A stretch of 26,310 nucleotides of DNA from RYN-133 sp036497285 (lineage in GTDB: Bacteria; Actinomycetota; Actinomycetes; Mycobacteriales; Jatrophihabitantaceae): contig DASXJR010000118.1 of assembly GCA_036497285.1 (NCBI GenBank), positions 1 through 26,310 on the forward strand. The letters are read 5' to 3'. Of this stretch, positions 16,231-23,875 are shown piece after piece (within the stretch, counting starts at the first letter, position 1; each line of letters opens with the position of its first letter). The position numbers and the translations under genes are program-made. The notes below the pieces were generated by a model. The model had not been told where the DNA came from. It did no database searches and saw nothing but the letters and a program-made list of their open reading frames with translations.

Positions 16231-17148
16231 ATGGACCTGCGCATCTTCATCGAGCCTCAGCAAGGGGCCACCTACGCCGATCAGCTGCGTGTTGCGAAGG
16301 CGGCCGAGGATCTCGGCTTCGACGCCTTCTTCCGTTCTGATCACTACCTGTCGATGGGCTCGGTGGACGGGTTGCCGGGTCCGACCGATTCGTGGGTGAC
16401 GCTCGGTGCCCTGGCTCGCGAGACACAGCGCATCCGGCTCGGCACGCTGGTCAACGCAGCTACCTTCCGCCTGCCAGGGCCGCTGGCGATCGCCGTTGCG
16501 CAGGTCGACGAGATGAGCGGCGGACGGGTCGAGCTCGGGCTCGGCACAGGGTGGTTCGACGACGAGCACAAGGCCTACGGGATTCCGTTCCCGGACGTGC
16601 GCGAGCGCTTCGACCGCTTCGCCGAGCAGCTCGAGATCATTCACTCGCTCTGGACGACGCCGTCCGACCAGACCTACTCGTTCGCCGGTGAGCACTACAC
16701 GCTGACCGACTCACCGGCGCTGCCCAAGCCCGTCCAGTCGCCGCATCCGCCGCTCGTCCTCGGCGGCAGCGGCAGGAAGCGCAGCGCGACCCTCGCGGCT
16801 CGGTTCGCCGACGAGTACAACGTGGGCTTCAAGCGCAACGAGGTCGGTGCGATCTTCGGACGGGTGCGCGAGGCGGCATCGTCAACGGGACGCGAGCTGG
16901 TCTATTCGGTGGCCGAGGCGGTCTGCGTCGGCCGGGATGAGGCCGAGGTCAAGCGCCGCGCCGCAGCCATCGGTCGTGACGTGGACGAGCTGCGTTCGAG
17001 CAGCATCGCAGGCACTCCGGCGGAAGCGGTCGAGCGGATCGGCGAGGCGGCCTCGTTCGGCGCGACGCGGGTCTACCTGCAGGTACTCGACCTGTCCGAC
17101 CTCGATCATCTCGAGCTCATCGCGTCGGAGGTCATGCCGCAGCTCTGA
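16231..17148 (+). CDS. LLM-class F420-dependent oxidoreductase (luciferase-like)
   Basis: 305-residue TIM-barrel enzyme of the luciferase-like monooxygenase superfamily; the actinobacterial subgroup uses coenzyme F420 (TIGR03560-like). It starts MDLRIFIEPQQGATYADQLRVAKAAEDLGFDAFFRSDHYL, then has RIRLGTLVNAATFRLPGPLAIAVAQVDEMSGGRVELGLGTGWFDDEHKAYGIPFP, the typical barrel core, and PPLVLGGSGRKRSATLAARFADEYN for the cofactor phosphate region. The substrate cannot be inferred. It follows coaX after 37 bp but has its own -10-like box, so it may be transcribed separately. It ends 92 bp before the convergent response regulator. The 17149-17240 gap holds no clear terminator hairpin. Confidence 0.92.
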   Translation: MDLRIFIEPQQGATYADQLRVAKAAEDLGFDAFFRSDHYLSMGSVDGLPGPTDSWVTLGALARETQRIRLGTLVNAATFRLPGPLAIAVAQVDEMSGGRVELGLGTGWFDDEHKAYGIPFPDVRERFDRFAEQLEIIHSLWTTPSDQTYSFAGEHYTLTDSPALPKPVQSPHPPLVLGGSGRKRSATLAARFADEYNVGFKRNEVGAIFGRVREAASSTGRELVYSVAEAVCVGRDEAEVKRRAAAIGRDVDELRSSSIAGTPAEAVERIGEAASFGATRVYLQVLDLSDLDHLELIASEVMPQL

Positions 17149-17240
17149 GGTCCGGCCGCATCGGCGTTGTGTGGCGCTCGAAAGGCGCATCTACAAGCAC
17201 CAACCACGGACCGCCCCAGACATTGTGTGGTCACCCGCGC

Positions 17241-17855
17241 CTAGAGCCACCCACGCGAATCGGCGACGCGCATCGCCTCCATGCGATTGCGCGTCCCCGT
17301 CTTGGCGATGGCCGCCGAGAGGTAGTTGCGCACCGTCCCCTCCGACAGGAACAACCGCGCCGCGATGTCGGCCACCGTGGCGCCGTCACGAGCCGCGACC
17401 AGCACGTCCCGCTCCCGCCCGGTCAGCGGCGACGTGCCGCCGGCGAGCGTCGCGGCCGCCAGCGCAGGATCGACCACCCGCTCACCGCGCATCACCCGAC
17501 GGACCGCATCGGCAAGCTGCTCCGCCTCGGTGTCCTTGACGACGAAGCCGAGCGCTCCGGACTCCATCGCCCGCCGCAGATACCCCGGCCGTCCGAACGT
17601 GGTCAGGATGATCACGCGGCACGACGGCAGTTCCTGCGCCAACGCCGACGCCGCGGCGATCCCGTCCAGCCCCGGCATCTCGATGTCGAGCAAAGCAACA
17701 TCGGGACGGGCGGACAGCGCCGCGCCAACCACCTCGTCACCACGCCCGACCTGCGCGACGACCTCGAAGTCGGCCTCGAGTTGGAGCAACGCAGCGAGCG
17801 CGGAACGCACCAACGCCTGGTCGTCGGCGAGCAGCAGCCGAATCGGATCAGGCAT
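17241..17855 (-). CDS. NarL/FixJ-type response regulator
   Basis: 204-residue DNA-binding response regulator. The receiver domain starts MPDPIRLLLADDQALVRSALAALL, with the acidic pair at 11-12 and the phospho-acceptor D57 in ALLDIEMPGLDG; the switch Thr and Lys are in IILTTFGRPGYL and GFVVKD. The C-terminal LuxR helix-turn-helix is LTGRERDVLVAARDGATVADIAARLFLSEGTVRNYLSAAIAKTGTRNRMEA. The ATG at 17855 overlaps the kinase stop by 8 bp and gives the canonical receiver N-terminus. It is the last gene of the ABC transporter / kinase operon and probably autoregulates that operon, as is common for DesK/LiaS-like systems; that is inference. Confidence 0.95.
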   Translation of the reverse strand: MPDPIRLLLADDQALVRSALAALLQLEADFEVVAQVGRGDEVVGAALSARPDVALLDIEMPGLDGIAAASALAQELPSCRVIILTTFGRPGYLRRAMESGALGFVVKDTEAEQLADAVRRVMRGERVVDPALAAATLAGGTSPLTGRERDVLVAARDGATVADIAARLFLSEGTVRNYLSAAIAKTGTRNRMEAMRVADSRGWL

Positions 17856-19008
17856 CGACGCGAGCACGCGAAGCTCCGAGTGGGGCCAGTTCCGCGCGCA
17901 CCGTCCACCCCCGGGACACGCTGTGCGCAGTGATCGTGCCGCCGACATTGTCGATCCGCTCCCGAAGGCCGGTCAGACCGGTGCCTGCCCGGGTCGACGG
18001 GGTCGAGCCGCGACCGTCATCGGCGATCTCGATCCAGCGCGGGCCGACGGTGATCGTGCAGGTGGACGCGCGTGAATGCCGCACCACGTTCGTGACGGCC
18101 TCTCGCACGACCCACCCGAACGGCTCGACCGCATCGGTGTCAACGGCATCGATCGCGTTGGGCAGGCGCGCATCGATGCCGGCCGCGCGCAGCACCTCGT
18201 GCGCGGTGGCAAGCTCCCCGGCAAGCGTCACGTCGCGGTAACCCGCAACCGCGCCACGAACCTCACCCAACGTGCGCCGCGCGAGCTGCTCGACCGCGCT
18301 GATCTCGGCGGCCGCGCGCTGCGGGTCGACCGTCGACAGCCGCCGAGCCAGCCCCGCCTTCACCGTGATCGTGGTCAGCGAGTGGCCGAGCAGATCATGC
18401 AGATCGCGCGCGATGCGGGTTCGCTCGTTCTCTGCGGCGAGGCGGGCCACCTCCGTGCGTGCCGCCGACAGTTCGATGTTCGATCGGATGATCATGAAGA
18501 AGCCGAACATCGCGAATGCCACGAGGAACACCGTCAGGCCGATGTCCCAGCCGAACCTGCCGCCCCAGGACGGGACGAACCGCGGAAGCAGCACCGCGGC
18601 AGCAATGAGCGTCACGACGCCGGGTATCGCCATCTTGTCGCGTCCGGCCACCGTCAACACCGCGAGGTAGACGCAGAAGACCAGCGCGTCCCTCCCCGCG
18701 AAGAAGCATTCGGTGACGGTCAACGCGACGGCGAGCGCGTACAGCGCCCAGAACAGCGCACGACTGCACCGCCGATCCCAACCAAGCGGCAGCGCCACCA
18801 GGTAGACCGCGGCGAACGCGGCGACGATGACGTAACCGATGACTGCTGCCGTGCCGTGCGAGTTCTTGCTGACGCCGTCGACCGCCTGGCCGAGGTATAC
18901 GAGCCAGAACGCCGGGAAGAAGTACCTGCGCCAGCTCGCCGAACCCCACATCCGGCTGGCATCGGACAACGAGAGCTGTGTCTCCGACATGGCAGCAGTG
19001 TCGCTCAC
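17848..19008 (-). CDS. Membrane sensor histidine kinase (HisKA_3/DesK-like)
   Basis: 386-residue kinase from GTG 19008, or 380 from the ATG at 18990. Five or six hydrophobic segments (about 27-43, 53-76, 85-100, 108-121, 127-143 and 155-174) form the sensor; there is no sizeable external domain, so it likely senses within the membrane or through the ABC transporter. The phospho-acceptor is H204 in RTRIARDLHDLLGHSLTTITVKAGLA. The ATPase part shows REAVTNVVRHSRASTCTI (N box), IEIADDGRG and GTGLTGLRERI. I prefer GTG 19008 because it overlaps the permease stop (GTGA), but the internal ATG is a fair alternative. It pairs with the NarL-type regulator encoded just downstream. Confidence 0.94.
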   Translation of the reverse strand: MSDTAAMSETQLSLSDASRMWGSASWRRYFFPAFWLVYLGQAVDGVSKNSHGTAAVIGYVIVAAFAAVYLVALPLGWDRRCSRALFWALYALAVALTVTECFFAGRDALVFCVYLAVLTVAGRDKMAIPGVVTLIAAAVLLPRFVPSWGGRFGWDIGLTVFLVAFAMFGFFMIIRSNIELSAARTEVARLAAENERTRIARDLHDLLGHSLTTITVKAGLARRLSTVDPQRAAAEISAVEQLARRTLGEVRGAVAGYRDVTLAGELATAHEVLRAAGIDARLPNAIDAVDTDAVEPFGWVVREAVTNVVRHSRASTCTITVGPRWIEIADDGRGSTPSTRAGTGLTGLRERIDNVGGTITAHSVSRGWTVRAELAPLGASRARVDA

Positions 19009-19760
19009 GCTCGGCGGGTATCGCGACGGTATGCCCACATTGCGAGCACGCCGGCGCCGATGCTCCACACCGCGATCACGATCCACGCCTTGACGCCCCA
19101 CGGGTTGCTGTCGCCGAGACCGACGTGTCCCGCGCGCACCAACCAGTACGACGGCAACAGCTGGCAGAACTGCGTGAACAGTCCGTCGCCGGTGATCGGG
19201 AACCAGGTGCCACCCAGGAACGCGAACAGCGACACTCCGCCGCCCAGTGCCGGCCCGGCCGCGTCGTCGTTCACGAGATGGCCCAGGGCGATACCCAGCG
19301 CCGCGAACGGGATGAGGGCGATCAGCACCAACGCGGTCATCTCGAGCCACTCGCCGATCCCGAGCCGCACACCGAGCGAAATCCCCGCCGCGTACAGCAG
19401 CACGATTCCCGCCACCGCAATGAGATATCCGGTCACGATCTTCGTCCGCAGATAGCTGCGCGGCGTCAATGGCGTCAGCCGCAGCATGCGATTCCACCCG
19501 ATCGTGCGTTCGGCCGCGATACGCGCGCCGCCCGACAACACGGCGATCATCGCGCCGAACGCCAGCAGGCCGACCATGTAGTACTGCGGGGCGAACAGAC
19601 CCGTCGGGTTCTGCTTGGTGCCGCCGAAGTTGTGGTTGTCCTTGTTCGGTCCGGCCAGCAGGAAGTACATGACGATCGGGAAGATCAACGAGAAGATCAT
19701 GCTCTGGCGGTTGCGCAGCACCCGCAGCAGTTCGTACCGCGTGTAGGTCAGCGTGCTCAT
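19005..19760 (-). CDS. ABC-2 type transporter permease
   Basis: 251-residue integral membrane subunit with about six hydrophobic segments: SMIFSLIFPIVMYFLLA, YYMVGLLAFGAMIAVLSG, LIAVAGIVLLYAAGISLG, ALVLIALIPFAALGIALG, LGGGVSLFAFLGGTWFP and WIVIAVWSIGAGVLAMWAY. The ERTIGWNRMLRLTPLTPRSYLRTK loop is typical of the DrrB/YadH-like export permeases. It overlaps both neighbours by 4 bp (ATGA with the ATPase, GTGA with the kinase). With the ATPase it forms an exporter; substrate candidates are drugs, antimicrobial peptides or lipids, and sequence does not decide between them. Confidence 0.93.
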   Translation of the reverse strand: MSTLTYTRYELLRVLRNRQSMIFSLIFPIVMYFLLAGPNKDNHNFGGTKQNPTGLFAPQYYMVGLLAFGAMIAVLSGGARIAAERTIGWNRMLRLTPLTPRSYLRTKIVTGYLIAVAGIVLLYAAGISLGVRLGIGEWLEMTALVLIALIPFAALGIALGHLVNDDAAGPALGGGVSLFAFLGGTWFPITGDGLFTQFCQLLPSYWLVRAGHVGLGDSNPWGVKAWIVIAVWSIGAGVLAMWAYRRDTRRA

Positions 19761-20695
19761 GCTTCAACCCCGGTCAGTTGCAGGAACGCTTCCTCCAGGC
19801 CGGCGCCGGCCACCTCGATGTCGCGTGCGGTCGGGAACGCCGGCAGGAACGCCCGCAGCGCCTCGTCCGAATTCGCGCAATTGAGAATCACGGCCTCGCC
19901 GTGCCTCTCGGCGTTCGTCACGCCGGGAAGCGCTGTGAGCGCGGCCAGGTCGACGTCAGGCAGGGTCGCGCGGATCGTGCGCAATCCGACGGTCGCCTTG
20001 ATCTCGGTGGACGGGCCGTCGGCCACCACCCGACCTCGCGACATGAGGATGATCCGGTCGGCGTAGGCGTCCGCTTCCTCGAGGTAATGCGTCGCGAACA
20101 GGACGGTCTTGCCGCTGGTCGTGAAGTGCCGCATCGTCGCCCAGAAGTCGCGACGCGACTCGACGTCCATGGCGACGGTCGGCTCGTCGAGCACCAACAG
20201 GTCGGGATTGCCGACGATGCCCAACGCGAACCGCAGTCGCTGCGTCTGGCCGCCGGACAGCTTGTTCGTGCGACGCCCAGCCAGATCCGCGATCCGGGTC
20301 AGCTCGATGACCTCGTCCACGGACATCGGCCTCGGGTACAGGCTTGCGATCATCTGCAACAGTTCGCGTACCGAGAGGTACTGCGCAACTCCGCCGACCT
20401 GCAACATGCCGCCGACCAGTCCGTTCGAGACAGCGCCGGCCGGTGATTGTCCGAACACCCGTACCGAGCCGCTGTCCGGCGCGAGCAGCCCGAGAAGCAT
20501 GTCGATCGTCGTCGATTTGCCGGCACCGTTCGGGCCGAGCAGCGCCACGGTCTCTCCGGGCGCGATCGAGATGTCGATGCCGTCAACGGCCCGCACCGGG
20601 CCGGTCGGAGTTTTGAACGTTTTGGTGAGTCCGGTCAGCTCGATGCCGACCGAACTGCGGACGACGCTGTTTGCGTCCGCCACATCGGTTGTCAT
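19757..20695 (-). CDS. ABC transporter ATP-binding protein (DrrA-like)
   Basis: 312-residue ATPase: Walker A GPNGAGKST (54-62), Q-loop region GGMLQVGGVAQYLSVRE, signature LSGGQTQR (146-153), Walker B LLVLDEPT (166-173) and H-loop FATHYLEEAD near 198. A C-terminal extension of about 90 residues is like those of DrrA/CcmA-type exporters. The ATG at 20695 (MTTDVADANSVVRSSVGIELTGLTKTF) is preferred over an upstream in-frame start at 20749, which would add a Pro-rich stretch without family similarity. It is the first gene of the operon and is divergent from lysS across 98 bp containing the inverted repeat at 20756-20769. Confidence 0.95.
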   Translation of the reverse strand: MTTDVADANSVVRSSVGIELTGLTKTFKTPTGPVRAVDGIDISIAPGETVALLGPNGAGKSTTIDMLLGLLAPDSGSVRVFGQSPAGAVSNGLVGGMLQVGGVAQYLSVRELLQMIASLYPRPMSVDEVIELTRIADLAGRRTNKLSGGQTQRLRFALGIVGNPDLLVLDEPTVAMDVESRRDFWATMRHFTTSGKTVLFATHYLEEADAYADRIILMSRGRVVADGPSTEIKATVGLRTIRATLPDVDLAALTALPGVTNAERHGEAVILNCANSDEALRAFLPAFPTARDIEVAGAGLEEAFLQLTGVEA

Positions 20696-20755
20696 GATCA
20701 GTACCTTGCCGTAGGGCGTCGGGCGGGGGCAGGGCTGGGGCACCAGCATTGCGTG

Positions 20756-20769
20756 CTGACATTCGTCAG
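20756..20769. promoter_or_regulatory. Inverted repeat in the divergent ABC operon / lysS region
   Basis: CTGAC-ATTC-GTCAG, a perfect 5-4-5 inverted repeat. It lies 61 bp upstream of the ABC ATPase ATG and 12 bp upstream of the lysS -10-like box, overlapping where a -35 would be. It could be an operator for the response regulator, which binds short inverted repeats, but it is short enough to arise by chance. Confidence 0.35.
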
Positions 20770-20781
20770 TGCTTGCGCCGA

Positions 20782-20787
20782 TAGGGT
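20782..20787 (+). promoter_or_regulatory. Putative -10 box of a leaderless lysS transcript
   Basis: TAGGGT with 6 nt to the GTG at 20794. No Shine-Dalgarno site precedes the GTG. A CTGACA at 20756-20761 is a poor -35 because the spacer would be 20 bp. Confidence 0.45.
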
Positions 20788-20793
20788 CGTGTC

Positions 20794-22305
20794 GTGAACT
20801 CCGACGCCACCGACGCGGGCCTCAGCGGACCTGACGAGGAACTTCCCGAGCAGATGCGGGTGCGGCGGGCCAAGTACGACCGGCTGAGCGCCGACCCCGA
20901 ACGCGCGCCGTTCCCCGTCAACGTCGCCCGTACCCACTCGCTCGAGCAGATCCGCGCGGCGTACCCCGACCTGGCCGCCGGGGAGGAGACCCAGGACCAG
21001 GTCGGTGTGACCGGCCGGGTGATCTTCGTGCGCAACACGGGCAAGCTGTGCTTCGCCACCCTGCGTGAGGGCGCGGTCGAGCTGCAGGTGATGCTCTCCC
21101 GCAACGAGATCGGCGAGCAGGCGCTGGCCGACTGGAAGGCCGACGTCGACCTCGGCGACTTGGTGTTCGTCGAGGGCCGCGTGATCTCCTCGCGCCGCGG
21201 TGAGCTCTCGGTGCTCGCCAAGTCGTGGCGGCTCACGGCCAAGGCACTGCGTCCGCTGCCCGTGGCGCACAAGCCGTTGTCCGAAGAGACACGGGTGCGG
21301 CAGCGCTATGTCGACCTGATCGTGCGGCCCGAGGCGCGCCGCATGGTGCTCAACCGCGCGGCGATCACCCGTTCGGTGCGCGAGACCATGCACGGGCTCG
21401 GCTACCTCGAGGTCGAGACTCCGGTGCTGCAGGTCGTGCACGGCGGGGCGGCCGCCCGTCCGTTCCACACCCATCTCAACGCGTTCGACCTGGAAATGTC
21501 GCTGCGGATCGCAACCGAGCTGTACCTGAAGAAGGCGATCGTCGGCGGCATCGACCGGGTCTACGAACTGGGTCGGGTGTTCCGGAACGAGGGCGTCGAT
21601 TCGACCCATTCGCCCGAGTTCAGTGAGCTCGAGGCCTACGCGGCGTACGGCGACTACGACACGATGGCCGCGCTGACGAAAAAGATCATCATGGACGCCG
21701 CGGAAACGGTGGGCGTAACTGCGCCGCTTTCGACGGACGGTGTCGAAATCGATCTGACCGCACAATGGCGCCAGGAAACCATTCACAACCTGGTCTCGGA
21801 AGCAGTTGGCGAGGCAATCAATCCCGACACGGATGTCGCCCGGCTGCGCGGGTACGCCGACCGGGCCGGCGTGTCGCTGCGCGACGAGTTGGACGCCGGC
21901 GAGATCGTGCTCGAGCTGTACGAGAAGTTGGTCGAGCACACCCTGATCCAACCCACCTTCGTCCGCGACTACCCGGTCTCGGTCCGTCCGCTGTCCCGGC
22001 CGCACCGTGAGGATCCCCGCCTGGCCGAGGCGTGGGACCTCGTGATCGGCGGCGTCGAGATCGGAGTGGCGTACTCCGAGCTCGTCGACCCGGTCGAGCA
22101 ACGCCGCCGCCTGGTCGCGCAGTCGATCGCGGCCGCCAAGGGCGACCCGGAAGCCATGGAGTTGGACGAGGACTTCCTGCACGCGCTCGAGTACGGCATG
22201 CCGCCGACCGGCGGGATGGGGATGGGCCTCGATCGGCTGATCATGTTGCTGACCGGGAAGGGAATCCGGGAAACGATTCTGTTCCCGCTGATCAAACCAT
22301 TGTGA
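20794..22305 (+). CDS. lysS: Lysyl-tRNA synthetase (class II)
   Basis: 503-residue enzyme charging tRNA-Lys. An N-terminal OB-fold anticodon domain (about 60-155, with VGVTGRVIFVRNTGKLCFATLREG) is followed by the class II core: motif 1 region RNRAAITRSVRETMHGLGYLEVETPVLQ (seen as LNRAAITRS...), HGGAAARPFHTHLNAFDLEMSLRIATELYLKK, motif 2 RVFRNEGVDSTHSPEFSELE (FRNEG 263-267) and motif 3 GMPPTGGMGMGLDRLIMLLTG (GLDR 478-481). The C-terminus ETILFPLIKPL is normal. The presence of the OB domain excludes the EF-P ligase EpmA, and absence of a membrane part excludes LysX. GTG 20794 follows a -10-like box by 6 nt. lsr2 begins 79 bp downstream, as in Mycobacterium. Confidence 0.97.
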   Translation: MNSDATDAGLSGPDEELPEQMRVRRAKYDRLSADPERAPFPVNVARTHSLEQIRAAYPDLAAGEETQDQVGVTGRVIFVRNTGKLCFATLREGAVELQVMLSRNEIGEQALADWKADVDLGDLVFVEGRVISSRRGELSVLAKSWRLTAKALRPLPVAHKPLSEETRVRQRYVDLIVRPEARRMVLNRAAITRSVRETMHGLGYLEVETPVLQVVHGGAAARPFHTHLNAFDLEMSLRIATELYLKKAIVGGIDRVYELGRVFRNEGVDSTHSPEFSELEAYAAYGDYDTMAALTKKIIMDAAETVGVTAPLSTDGVEIDLTAQWRQETIHNLVSEAVGEAINPDTDVARLRGYADRAGVSLRDELDAGEIVLELYEKLVEHTLIQPTFVRDYPVSVRPLSRPHREDPRLAEAWDLVIGGVEIGVAYSELVDPVEQRRRLVAQSIAAAKGDPEAMELDEDFLHALEYGMPPTGGMGMGLDRLIMLLTGKGIRETILFPLIKPL

Positions 22306-22343
22306 CAACGCGTTTCCTGTCCGCTGCGCAAGCCGGGTTGCGG

Positions 22344-22377
22344 TACGCTTCCCGCGATTTTCGACACCGTGGAAAGG
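22344..22377 (+). promoter_or_regulatory. lsr2 promoter -10 candidate and ribosome binding site
   Basis: A TACGCT -10-like box at 22344-22349 and a good Shine-Dalgarno site GGAAAGG (22371-22377) 7 nt before the ATG at 22385. Unlike several neighbours, lsr2 therefore seems to have a leadered message. No confident -35. Confidence 0.4.
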
Positions 22378-22384
22378 TGCCGTA

Positions 22385-22717
22385 ATGGCGCAGAAGCACA
22401 TCGTCCGTCTGATCGACGACCTGACCGGCGCCGACGCCGCCGAGACGGTGACCTTCGCGTTGGACGGCGCACGTTACGAGATCGATCTCAGTGCCGAGAA
22501 CGCCGAGAAGCTTCGCGAGACGTTGCGCGTCTACATCGCGAGCGGGCGCCGCTCGGCGCCGTCCGCGGCCCGAGCAGCCCGTCCACGGCGCGGATCGCGA
22601 GCCGAGCGCGAGCAGTCCGCCGCGATCCGCGAGTGGGCGCGCAGCAACGGATTCCGCATCGGCGACAAGGGACGGATCCCGAGCCAGGTCATCGAGGCCT
22701 ACCACTCCTCGAGCTGA
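22385..22717 (+). CDS. lsr2: Nucleoid-associated protein Lsr2
   Basis: 110-residue H-NS-like protein that bridges AT-rich DNA and silences horizontally acquired genes. The N-terminal dimerisation domain is MAQKHIVRLIDDLTGADAAETVTFALDGARYEIDLSAENAEKLRETLRVYIASGRR (1-56). After a basic Pro/Ala/Arg linker comes the DNA-binding domain EQSAAIREWARSNGFRIGDKGRIPSQVIEAYH (76-107). The minor-groove hook is KGR (95-97) where Mycobacterium Lsr2 has RGR; Lys can probably still contact the groove. Its place downstream of lysS and upstream of clpC is conserved in actinobacteria, although here two other genes separate it from clpC. The strong ribosome site fits an abundant protein. Confidence 0.97.
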   Translation: MAQKHIVRLIDDLTGADAAETVTFALDGARYEIDLSAENAEKLRETLRVYIASGRRSAPSAARAARPRRGSRAEREQSAAIREWARSNGFRIGDKGRIPSQVIEAYHSSS

Positions 22718-22723
22718 GGCGCT

Positions 22724-23875
22724 GTGACGACGCTGCCTGCGCCGACCGCGCCGCCCATGATCTATCTCGTCACTTCCACCGGTTACCCGAACTACGGCGA
22801 TGAGCTCATCGCGGCCATGTGGCTGCGATACCTCGCCAAGGTGGCGCCGGACAGCACGGTCTGGGTCGACTGTCCGAACCCGGGGCCGAGCGCAGTGCTG
22901 CTCGGCGATCTCCACCCGCGGGTCCGGTTCACGGACACGATGTGGCGGCTGTGCCAGCACGCGCCCTCGAACGAGCCGTGGGAGGTCTGCGCGCACGTGC
23001 AGCGGGCGTTCGCGAACCCCGGGCTGGTCCCGCGGTGGGTGGCCGGCATCGAGCTCGCCGCCCGCGCCGACATCGTCCACGTGGTCGGCGGCGGGTTCAT
23101 CAACAACATCTGGCCGCGACACCTCGGCCTGCTCGCAGGCGCCGTCGCCGCCGTGCGCCGCTCGGGTGGACGGGCGGTGATGACCGGACAAGGTCTGTCA
23201 CCGGCGCCCGACGAGGCGGGGCAGTTGGTGCGCATGATCGCGGGCCAGTTCGCCACGGTCGACGTCCGCGACACCCCGTCCGCCGCGCTGATCGACCCGG
23301 CACCGCAGGTCACCTGCACCGGCGACGACATGTTCTTCGGGGTGGAGCCGGAGCTCTACCGCACCGACGACCTGCCCCGGTTCATGGTGTGTCTGCAGTC
23401 CGACCGGCTGGAGATGCCGACGCCGGCGCTCGCGGGGTTCTTGCTGGACACCCTGCGCAAATGGGACGTGCGTCCCGCGGAGCTCGGTGTCGTCGAGGGC
23501 ATCCCCGGAGCCGACCGCCAGGTGTTCGCGCTGGTGGAGCAGCACCTGCCCGGCGCCCGCTTCTACCCCTTCGGCCAGCTCATGCGGCGCGGATTGCCGG
23601 CAGCGGCCGGGCAGCACTGGCTGTCCAGCCGGTTCCACATGCACCTGATGGCCGCTGCCGCCGGCGCGTCCGGTGTCGCGGTGTCGGTCAATGCCGACTA
23701 CTACGCAACCAAGCACCGGTCGCTGATCGAGCGCGGCTCGGGCTGGTCGCTGAGCGAGCAGCTCCAGGTTCCCGAGCTGCCGACCGGGGGCGGCTTCCCG
23801 CAGGCCAAGCTGCAGGAGCTGCGCCAGGCCAAGACCAAACTGGCCTGGTCGATCTACGGGGCCGGCGTCAGATAG
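22724..23875 (+). CDS. Polysaccharide pyruvyl transferase family protein
   Basis: 383-residue protein resembling the PF04230 family, which transfers pyruvyl groups from PEP to sugars or, in some members, acts in cell-wall or exopolysaccharide modification. Supporting features are YLVTSTGYPNYGDELIAAMWLRYL (13-36), ADIVHVVGGGFINNIWPRH, the second-domain motif QHWLSSRFHMHLMAAAAGASGVAVSVNADYYATKHRSLIE, and the GT-B-like two-domain length. The target is unknown. The GTG at 22724 is 6 bp after the lsr2 stop, with GAGG 4 nt upstream, so it probably shares the lsr2 transcript. Its 3' end overlaps the convergent hydrolase gene by 22 bp. Finding this gene between lsr2 and clpC is unusual compared with Mycobacterium, where those two genes are neighbours. 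Confidence 0.82.
   Translation: MTTLPAPTAPPMIYLVTSTGYPNYGDELIAAMWLRYLAKVAPDSTVWVDCPNPGPSAVLLGDLHPRVRFTDTMWRLCQHAPSNEPWEVCAHVQRAFANPGLVPRWVAGIELAARADIVHVVGGGFINNIWPRHLGLLAGAVAAVRRSGGRAVMTGQGLSPAPDEAGQLVRMIAGQFATVDVRDTPSAALIDPAPQVTCTGDDMFFGVEPELYRTDDLPRFMVCLQSDRLEMPTPALAGFLLDTLRKWDVRPAELGVVEGIPGADRQVFALVEQHLPGARFYPFGQLMRRGLPAAAGQHWLSSRFHMHLMAAAAGASGVAVSVNADYYATKHRSLIERGSGWSLSEQLQVPELPTGGGFPQAKLQELRQAKTKLAWSIYGAGVR

Noticed and set aside
17149..17240. Bidirectional terminator between the convergent oxidoreductase and response regulator genes
   Set aside because: I could find only 4-bp stems (GCGC...GCGC) and a repeated TTGTGTGG octamer, with no T-run. Termination must occur here or nearby, but no hairpin is supportable.
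20794..22305. lysS as EpmA (EF-P lysylation) or LysX (lysyl-phosphatidylglycerol synthase)
   Set aside because: It has an OB-fold anticodon-binding domain, unlike EpmA, and no membrane domain, unlike LysX; sequence differences in motif 2 fall within the actinobacterial LysRS range as I know it.
20698..22401. Long open frame on minus across lysS
   Set aside because: A shadow of lysS, which has all class II synthetase motifs on plus; no recognisable motif on minus.
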